Origin: Streptomyces sp. NBC_01294
GTDB taxonomy: Bacteria > Actinomycetota > Actinomycetes > Streptomycetales > Streptomycetaceae
DNA: 64,000 nt
NCBI RefSeq assembly: GCF_035917235.1
Contig: NZ_CP108423.1
Span: 7,841,501 to 7,905,500 of the forward strand
Reading direction: 5' to 3'
Numbering within the stretch: the stretch's first letter is position 1; every line of letters starts with the position of its first letter. Under the pieces are notes generated by a model. The model did not search any database. It was not told the DNA's origin and worked only from the letters and a program-made list of their open reading frames with translations. Shown here piece by piece: positions 59,700 to 64,000 of the stretch. The position numbers and the translations under genes are program-made.

Positions 59700-59939
59700 A
59701 GCAAGACCCTTCGACGCGTTGGCGTGGATCTTGCACCTGGCCCGTCACCGGACGGCCGCTGCCGTGCCGCATGGACGCAGAACCAAGGCTGCGGATCGAG
59801 ATCGAGGATCCTACCAGGGGCTACGACAGGCATGCAGTAGGCCATAGCGTCGAGTTGGGAGAGGCTCACGCCGGCTGCCCGGTCGAGTGCGCCCGGTTGC
59901 TCAGCGGCTGCTGTCAGACCCGTGGGCGATGATCGGGCC

Positions 59940-60281
59940 ATGCTGCGCGCGAGAGATGAACATGGTCGCCTGGTGGGAAACCCGAAGCCGTCGGCGTTGA
60001 GCCGGATGGTGGCGAACCTCGGCCGGGGCAACGCCTTTGTGATCGTCGAGCGAGTCGACGACGGGGCGGACGGCGACTGGTACGTGCAGGTGTGGCTGAG
60101 GGATGACAACACCTATCAGCTGGAGTTCCGTGAGGGGACCGCGGCGGAGCACTACCAGACCCGGACGATCTCCCAGGATCGGGTGATCGCTGCCTTGAGC
60201 GGCTGGGCTGAAGGGCGTCCGGACTGGAAGGACGCCTTCATATGGAACAACATCAGCACCTTGTTCGCGGACGCGGACTGA
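59940..60281 (+). CDS. Conserved hypothetical protein, 113 residues
   Basis: ATG 59940 (GTG 59922 possible; no strong RBS). The sequence has strongly protein-like codon use: LSRMVANLGRGNAFVIVERV, DGDWYVQVWLRDDNTYQLEF, HYQTRTISQDRVIAALSGWA, DWKDAFIWNNISTLF. The alpha/beta pattern and tryptophan content resemble small streptomycete proteins sometimes found near toxin-immunity genes (Imm1-like style), but no toxin is nearby and I cannot assign a family. Soluble. Confidence 0.65.
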   Translation: MLRARDEHGRLVGNPKPSALSRMVANLGRGNAFVIVERVDDGADGDWYVQVWLRDDNTYQLEFREGTAAEHYQTRTISQDRVIAALSGWAEGRPDWKDAFIWNNISTLFADAD

Positions 60282-60400
60282 CCCTGCCGTCCAGAGGGTC
60301 GGCAGGGTCGGTGGCCTGCGTCTGTCGAGTTGCGGCGCATCGGGATGACGTCCCCTGGTTCGCCGTCGGCATGGCCTGGTTTGCGAGTTGCTCGTCGGCA

Positions 60401-60997
60401 TCAGGACGTCTGTGGTCGCTGAAGTCCCTGGAGGAGGAGGGCGATCAGCCGTCGGGGGTCGTAGCGGGGGTCGTTGTCGCGTCCGATGCAGAGGTTGCCG
60501 ATGCCGCGCATCAGCTCGTAGGGCTGTGTGCCGGGCCTGATGTCGCCGGCCTCGACTGCGGCGTCGAGCAGGTGGGCGCAGACGGGCAGCAGGCGGTCGA
60601 GGAAGTAGGCGTGCAGCGCGGCGAAGCGGTCGCTGTCGGACTGCAGGGCGTCGGCGAGGCCGTGCTTGGTGACGAGGAAGTCGACGAAGAGATCGATCCA
60701 TTGGTGCAGTGCGTCGAGCGGTGAGTCGGCCATGGCCAGCAGGTTCGGGCCGGCTTCGGCGCATGCCTCGATCTGGTGCTGGTACACGGCGGTGACGAGG
60801 TCCGCCCGGGTCGGGAAGTGGCGGTAGATCGTGGCCATCCCGACGCCCGCCTGCGCCGCGATCTGGCGGATCGGCGCGTCGACGCCGGAGGTGACGAACA
60901 CCTCGGCCGCGGCAGTGAGCACCGTCTCCCGATTGCGCTGGGCGTCAGCCCGCTTGCTTCGGGACGGCGCATTCCCCGCAGGATCCTCGGCGGCCAT
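60401..60997 (-). CDS. TetR family regulator (hydrolase locus)
   Basis: 198 residues from ATG 60997, which has AAGGAG 6 bp upstream; a GTG at 61015 lies upstream of that RBS and is less likely. HTH: RNRETVLTAAAEVFVTSGVD, APIRQIAAQAGVGMATIYRH, FPTRADLVTAVY. The C-terminal domain is of the common TetR_C type (LDALHQWIDLFVDFLVTKHG, YELMRGIGNLCIGRDNDPRY). Divergent from the hydrolase at 61176; palindromic CGGAGC sites overlap the promoters. Likely represses both genes. Confidence 0.92.
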   Translation of the reverse strand: MAAEDPAGNAPSRSKRADAQRNRETVLTAAAEVFVTSGVDAPIRQIAAQAGVGMATIYRHFPTRADLVTAVYQHQIEACAEAGPNLLAMADSPLDALHQWIDLFVDFLVTKHGLADALQSDSDRFAALHAYFLDRLLPVCAHLLDAAVEAGDIRPGTQPYELMRGIGNLCIGRDNDPRYDPRRLIALLLQGLQRPQTS

Positions 60998-61027
60998 CAC
61001 GTTCTCCTTCGACACCGTCGATACCGA

Positions 61028-61075
61028 TTGACAAAACGGAGCGACGCTCCGGATACTAAATGGAGCAACGTTCCG
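61028..61075. promoter_or_regulatory. Promoter with overlapping TetR operators
   Basis: On the plus strand TTGACA (61028-61033), 18 bp, then GATACT (61052-61057) form a good sigma-70-type promoter for the hydrolase. The perfect palindrome CGGAGCGACGCTCCG (61037-61051) fills its spacer and a related near-palindrome TGGAGCAACGTTCCG lies at 61061-61075. On the minus strand TAGTAT (complement of 61053-61058) could be the -10 of the TetR gene. Confidence 0.75.
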
Positions 61076-61175
61076 TTTCAGCTTAGCCGAAACGGGATGC
61101 CCCTGACCGTCTTCTCCGCCCGCCGGCTACAGGAGGCCGGCGGGCGGCAGGCGCCACCGAAAGGGAGCCCACATC

Positions 61176-62135
61176 GTGAGCACATCCACCGCCGCCGACG
61201 CCTTGCCCGCGCCCGTCCCGGTTCTGTCCTTCAGCCCTGTGGTCCTGTCCGTGCCCGGACGTCCCGTGGATCTCCAGGTACGCGTCTCCGCACCCGCGAC
61301 CGGTACCGCCCTCCCCGTCATCCTCCTCTCCCATGGCCACGGCCCCTCGAACCACCTCTCCTCGCTCAACGGCTACGCTCCGCTCGCCAACTTCTGGGCG
61401 GCACACGGATTCGTCGTCGTCCAACCCACCCACCTCACTTCCAGCACACTGACCCACCTGGTCGCCGACGCCCCCGGCGCACCCGACTTCTGGCGCTCCC
61501 GAGCCGAGGACATGACCCACATCCTCGACCGGCTCGACGTGATCGAGAACGCCGTGCCGCAGCTCGCCGGACGGATCGACCACACCAAGGTCGCCCTCGC
61601 GGGACACTCGCTCGGAGGCTTCACTGCCGCCCTCCTGCTGGGTGCCGGGCTCACCGACCCCGACACCGGGAACGTGGTGCATGTCGTCGAGCCCCGGATC
61701 AAGGCGGGAGTACTGCTCGCCGCGCCCGGCAGGGGCGGTGACGTCCTCAACGGACCCATGGCCGAGCGGTGGCCGATCATCGGGGCCGTCGACTTCTCGA
61801 CCATGACCGCACCCGCGCTGGTCGTCGCCGGCGACAAGGACGACTCCCGGCACTTCACCGACATGGGGCCGGCCTGGCACGCCGACTCCTACACTCTGGC
61901 CCCCGGCCCCAAGACCCTGCTCACCCTGTTCGACGCGGAGCACGGGCTCGGCGGGATCGCCGGCTACGACGCCGCCGAGACCACCGACGAGAACCCCGAG
62001 CGAGTCGCCGCCCTGGCCCGGCTCACGGCGGCCTACCTCCACACCCAGCTCCACCCCGGCGCCTCTGCCTGGCAGGTCGCCTGCGAGGCGCTGGCGACCG
62101 GACCCGACCCGGTGGGACACGTCGAATCGAAGTAG
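61176..62135 (+). CDS. Alpha/beta hydrolase (chlorophyllase/PET-hydrolase-like)
   Basis: 319 residues, GTG 61176 with AAGGGAGCC upstream. Fold markers: VILLSHGHGPSNHLSSLNGY (oxyanion loop), FWAAHGFVVVQPTHL, the nucleophile elbow KVALAGHSLGGFTAALLLG, an acid-bearing strand ALVVAGDKDDS, and FDAEHGLGGIAGYD with the catalytic histidine. No signal peptide. TetR-controlled hydrolases of this type usually act on esters that induce them; the natural substrate is unknown. Confidence 0.9.
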   Translation: MSTSTAADALPAPVPVLSFSPVVLSVPGRPVDLQVRVSAPATGTALPVILLSHGHGPSNHLSSLNGYAPLANFWAAHGFVVVQPTHLTSSTLTHLVADAPGAPDFWRSRAEDMTHILDRLDVIENAVPQLAGRIDHTKVALAGHSLGGFTAALLLGAGLTDPDTGNVVHVVEPRIKAGVLLAAPGRGGDVLNGPMAERWPIIGAVDFSTMTAPALVVAGDKDDSRHFTDMGPAWHADSYTLAPGPKTLLTLFDAEHGLGGIAGYDAAETTDENPERVAALARLTAAYLHTQLHPGASAWQVACEALATGPDPVGHVESK

Positions 62136-62351
62136 AAGCCCTCCGCAGCCACGGTCCCGTAACTGTTCGCGTCGCAGCCGACCGCGGACACTGCTCCGAC
62201 TGATGAACAAGTGCTGCTGGTGCTCGGGTTCCGGCACGACTCCTGTGATCCCGTGGCGGCGGTTGGCGGTGTCCCGGAAATGGACTCGCCCGCGGAGAGC
62301 GAGATCTCTACCCTGGGTCGGAGCGGGAGCGCGCGCATTCCCGCAGGTTGC

Positions 62352-62470
62352 GGTGCCGTGGCAGAGCGGCCCATTGCGATCGACGTGGGCGAGGTCCTTC
62401 CCACGGCGACTGACGGAGACGGGGCGGGCCTGCCCCTATCTGTCCGCGGGTTCGAATCCCGTCGGCACCG
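62352..62470 (+). ncRNA. tRNA-like element with aberrant anticodon arm
   Basis: GGTGCCG (62352-62358) pairs perfectly with CGGCACC (62463-62469), giving a 7-bp acceptor stem, extendable to 9 bp. A canonical T-arm GCGGG-TTCGAAT-CCCGT (62446-62462) abuts it, and a class II-like D-arm GCA-GAGCGGCCCAT-TGC (62361-62377) follows the usual two-base gap. Where the anticodon arm should be, CGTGGG/CCCACG (62384-62389/62400-62405) closes a 10-nt loop, and a long variable-arm-like stem (62412-62444, with GGGGC/GCCCC at its top) follows. Total about 119 nt. No 5+7+5 anticodon hairpin exists, so it is a tRNA pseudogene, a disrupted tRNA, or a novel tRNA-like RNA. Confidence 0.5.
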
Positions 62471-62727
62471 CGGCCGACCTGGACTTGGTCCAGCGCAAGG
62501 AGTCACCACGTCTGCAGCCGTGGGTCGATGGCGGGGCGTTGATACCGAGTGCGGTAGCCGGTCGGCCTGTCGTGACGAGGTGTTGGTGTCACGCCGCACC
62601 AGACCGGCCTCACGCCGACGGCCCGGTCCGCCGGACGGGCTGGTCCGCACCACCTCGGGTGTGCGCCAGTGGAGCCGGTCTGGGCCGGAATCGCAGTGCC
62701 CGTCAGCGAGGAGGAGCAGGACGCAGT

Positions 62728-62769
62728 CCGCTGTCCCACTCGCTGGTGTGCCTGCGAGTGGGACAGCGG
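62728..62769. terminator. Perfect 16-bp hairpin
   Basis: CCGCTGTCCCACTCGC and its complement with a 10-nt loop, no T-run. It lies 169 bp past the 3' end of the minus-strand protease gene and could terminate that transcript or one from the left. Confidence 0.65.
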
Positions 62770-62937
62770 GGTTGAGCCGCGTTCGACCGTCCGGTTACCT
62801 CTGATGCGTCCGGGGATCAGCGACCCGGGCGCACTTGAACCGGAGCGTCGTCGGCCTCTTTTCTGCTCGCCCGGGAAGGATGGGTCAAGGATCTCGTTCG
62901 ACCCACGATGCCCCGAGTCTGCCGTGAGACCGAATGT

Positions 62938-64000
62938 CTACTTGGTCAGATACGCGTGGGAGATGGTCTGTTCAACGGCGTTGCCCTGCTTGTCGACGGC
63001 CTTGGCCTTGAAGGAAACGCTGCCGCCGGCCTTGGGGTTGGTCACCTCGACCCGACCGTCACGCACGGTCAGCTTGTGCCAGTGGGCTCCCCCGTCGTAC
63101 GAGGCGTACACCGACAGGGACTTGAGGTTGTTCCCGGCGGCAGAGCCCTTCACGGTCACGGGGACCCGCATCTTCGCCCCCGCCTTGGCGGTGTTGTCGA
63201 GGGACAGCGCGGGGGTGAAGCGGACCACGGAGACGGGGAGAGCGGTGACTCCGGGGGCGTATTCGGAGGAGAACGTCCAGCTCGAGGTGACGCGCGTGGA
63301 GACACGGGGGGCCAGCGTGCTCCGGTCGATCATGGCTGTCAGGCGGTAGTCGGCTCGTTCGGGCTCCGCGATGTAGAAGACGTCCATCGGGTTGATGCTC
63401 GAACTGACCAGCTCGCCGTTGCGGTAGAGCTCGGTGCGGGCTTCCGTGTGGGGCATCCCGTTGAGGTTGAAGTGACCGTTGCCGTCCGAGAAGAGGGGAA
63501 GATCGCCGTTCAGGGTTTCGTCGGCGCGTATGAGGCCGGCGCCCGGAGGCAGGTCGGGGCCGAAGACACCCACGTTGAATGTCTGCTTGTACGAGCGACC
63601 CGGCTTGAACTGCTGTCCGTCCTCGTAGTGGGAACTCTGCTCAACGTCGTTCATGTCGACCTGGGTGAACTTGGACCACCAGGTGGGGCTGGACGAGAGA
63701 AGGTGCATGGTACCGGTGTAAGGAAGGGCGCGCGGAGTGCCGAAGCCGCCGCCCTGCTCCGAGCGCATGGTGACGAAGCCGAGCTGGTTCTTGGCTGTTG
63801 CCCCGAGCCGTTGTTCGACCTTGGCGAAGTCGCGGGACTTGGGGTGGTGGGTGAAGCCGGTCAGGAGCGTGTCGCCCTTCGGCGCGTAGGTCAGGTGGTA
63901 GTCGTCGTGCCCGGTCGCGCCGGTGGTGAACGTGACGGACAGCGCCTGACTCAGCGGCTGTTCGCTGAGGTCCACCTTCGGACCCATGTGAGCGGTGCGG
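62938..64000 (-). CDS. C-terminal part of a large secreted S8-type serine protease (partial)
   Basis: The frame is open at the window edge, so the 5' end lies beyond 64000. The 354 codons present are beta-rich and match the tail of very large streptomycete S8 (subtilisin-like) proteases: SVTFTTGATGHDDYHLTYAP, SYKQTFNVGVFGPDLPPGAG, RADYRLTAMIDRSTLAPRVS, TSSWTFSSEYAPGVTALPVS, VYASYDGGAHWHKLTVRDGR and a final QGNAVEQTISHAYLTK. The last 100 residues look like an immunoglobulin-like or FlgD-type module. The catalytic domain is outside the window, so family assignment rests on the tail alone. Confidence 0.75.
   Translation of the reverse strand, partial: RTAHMGPKVDLSEQPLSQALSVTFTTGATGHDDYHLTYAPKGDTLLTGFTHHPKSRDFAKVEQRLGATAKNQLGFVTMRSEQGGGFGTPRALPYTGTMHLLSSSPTWWSKFTQVDMNDVEQSSHYEDGQQFKPGRSYKQTFNVGVFGPDLPPGAGLIRADETLNGDLPLFSDGNGHFNLNGMPHTEARTELYRNGELVSSSINPMDVFYIAEPERADYRLTAMIDRSTLAPRVSTRVTSSWTFSSEYAPGVTALPVSVVRFTPALSLDNTAKAGAKMRVPVTVKGSAAGNNLKSLSVYASYDGGAHWHKLTVRDGRVEVTNPKAGGSVSFKAKAVDKQGNAVEQTISHAYLTK

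Larger units (their letters stand above)
62136..62937. other. Intergenic region with tRNA-like element and hairpin
   Basis: 800 bp without a supported protein gene. It contains a tRNA-like element (62352-62470) and a strong hairpin (62728-62769). A Cys-rich short frame starting MNKCCWCSGSG at 62203 has no RBS and is not supported. Confidence 0.5.

Noticed and set aside
62352..62470. Canonical serine or selenocysteine tRNA
   Set aside because: No 5-bp stem with 7-nt anticodon loop can be drawn, so a functional standard tRNA is not supported; reported as tRNA-like only.

Overview
The window looks like part of a Streptomyces (or very close actinomycete) chromosome. The evidence is very high GC (by eye about 70%) with strong G/C bias at third codon positions, rare TTA leucine codons, many GTG starts and GGAGG-type ribosome sites, and several families typical of Streptomyces (a DUF6230/DUF6114 pair, a SAV_915-like protein, DUF7019, emfourin, multidomain SpoIIE phosphatases, AraC/TetR/DeoR/GbsR/ROK regulators). 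There is no ribosomal or other housekeeping cluster. The gene mix is accessory: regulators, transporters, oxidoreductases, secreted proteins and an unusual number of gene fragments, as expected of a chromosome arm.

Layout. 0-9.6 kb: SRPBCC protein, an IS remnant, an AraC regulator, a short alanyl-tRNA-synthetase-like protein, a shortened flavodoxin, a P450, a truncated DUF4132-like gene, a junction of kinase and DUF7019 fragments, and a CPA1 antiporter. 9.9-15.8 kb: DUF6230-DUF6114-secreted protein operon, an arylsulfatase tail, a membrane protein, an HTH regulator, emfourin, then fused radical SAM and DUF1152 fragments. 15.8-23.9 kb: secreted esterase, a HEAT-repeat remnant, DeoR regulator facing an MFS-HAD operon, and a large SpoIIE phosphatase. 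23.9-27.3 kb: zinc-ribbon SDR and ROK regulator.

27.3-34.4 kb is the clearest pathway: a Cys-Cys leader peptide, flavin reductase, a complete ABC importer (lipoprotein, permease, ATPase), a flavin-dependent monooxygenase, a crippled ABC exporter and an aldo/keto reductase, mostly overlapping. It fits uptake of an organosulfur compound and oxidative release of its sulfur when cysteine is scarce.

34.5-45.7 kb: a second SpoIIE phosphatase, TauE/SafE permease, TerB fragment, Vat-like acetyltransferase, TerD, a lipoprotein, a response regulator with a small membrane partner, a HEAT-like gene split by an in-frame TAG, an amidase facing its likely TetR regulator, and a GbsR/MarR regulator. 45.9-50.6 kb: membrane protein, two broken genes, a diaminopimelate decarboxylase with a SAV_915-like partner, and a universal stress protein. 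50.6-56 kb is a beta-propeller island: three overlapping kelch genes opposite a PQQ-like propeller gene. 56-64 kb: small proteins, an AT-richer membrane protein, an NmrA-like oxidoreductase, a TetR-hydrolase divergent pair, a tRNA-like element with aberrant arms, and the C-terminal part of a large S8-type protease that leaves the window.

Two themes recur. Divergent regulator/target pairs have palindromic operators visible in the shared promoter (DeoR at 19.2 kb, TetR at 44.2 and 61.0 kb). Nine or more genes carry internal deletions, truncations, frameshifts or a nonsense codon, so the region appears to be decaying or to have been rearranged repeatedly.
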